Of a stretch of 64,000 nucleotides of DNA, positions 63,867 through 64,000 are shown in pieces. The first letter of the stretch is position 1. Each line of letters opens with the position of its first letter. Below the pieces are notes generated by a model that saw only the letters and a program-made list of their open reading frames with translations, was not told the origin of the DNA and made no database searches. The DNA comes from Roridomyces roridus (lineage: Eukaryota; Basidiomycota; Agaricomycetes; Agaricales; Mycenaceae). Location of the stretch: contig JARKIF010000090.1 of NCBI GenBank assembly GCA_029378245.1, positions 1-64,000 on the forward strand, given 5' to 3'. The position numbers and the translations under genes are program-made.

Positions 63867-64000
63867 ATGGCGCCTCGGGTCATGGAGGATGCTTGCCAGA
63901 TGATGAGTGAATCGCGGTTTACAAACTGGGCCGAGTGCATGCCGACGATTCTCGCCTGCGTCCACGCCACCCACGTCAACACGGGAAAGTGTCTGAACGT
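63867..64000 (+). CDS. Partial unknown gene at right edge
   Basis: The frame MAPRVMEDACQMMSESRFTN continues WAECMPTILACVHATHVN and is still open at the window end; it has coding-like composition and a TATA-like element 120 bp upstream. A competing upstream ATG at 63860 gives only a 16-codon frame. Product not recognisable from 44 residues. Confidence 0.45.
   Translation, partial: MAPRVMEDACQMMSESRFTNWAECMPTILACVHATHVNTGKCLN

Noticed and set aside
1..64000. CRISPR arrays, operons, prophage or prokaryotic defence systems
   Set aside because: Splice sites, TATA boxes and gene families are fungal; the regular repeats are tRNA-like or transposon-derived.

Overview
This window is nuclear DNA of a filamentous basidiomycete, most likely a wood- or litter-decaying Agaricomycete. 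The signs are genes broken by many 46-60 bp GT-AG introns, TATA boxes 60-130 bp upstream of start codons, a class II (lignin-peroxidase-type) heme peroxidase, CBM1-tagged cellulose and xylan enzymes, a DUF6534 membrane protein, F-box/LRR gene families and Tc1-, CACTA-, hAT- and Mutator-like short transposons. There is no prokaryotic signature.

Layout. 1-8.0 kb: the last exon of a cytochrome P450, a truncated and an intact copy of an unrecognised ~132-aa protein family, a GH62 arabinofuranosidase with CBM1, and a tandem array of tRNA-like (B-box) repeats. The same set returns in inverted order at 34.6-39.3 kb, next to a complete P450 (39.1-41.1 kb), so the window is framed by a large inverted segmental duplication. 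9.4-11.2 kb: bHLH transcription factor. 14.4-15.3 kb: a second, different tRNA-like tandem array. 15.6-17.9 kb: a 15-exon berberine-bridge-type FAD oxidase, divergent from a Ran1-like kinase (18.5-19.7 kb). 20.2-33.8 kb: three F-box/LRR copies (one intact, one frameshifted, one broken by two transposons), two of them paired with further copies of the ~132-aa family, plus a serine carboxypeptidase and a GH7-CBM1 cellulase. 42.3-51.9 kb: a 5'-truncated HPP-family gene and a direct segmental duplication carrying an unknown basic/acidic protein and the end of an alpha/beta-hydrolase. It flanks a class II peroxidase, and its second copy is split by a 3.07-kb Mutator-like element. 51.4-55.5 kb: alpha/beta-hydrolase and a second, ascorbate-peroxidase-like secreted heme peroxidase. 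57.2-63.6 kb: two multi-pass membrane proteins; a further gene begins at the right edge.

Functionally, the secreted enzymes (GH62, GH7, two peroxidases, FAD oxidase, S10 peptidase) fit extracellular attack on plant cell wall. The P450 and hydrolase fit intracellular handling of aromatic or lipid products. The most novel element is the tandemly amplified ~132-aa family. Three of its members share a promoter block of GCGAGG-type and CGGCATGTCAAT motifs plus a TATA box, and several share a 5'-UTR intron that ends just before the ATG. It has spread together with F-box genes and carbohydrate-active enzymes.
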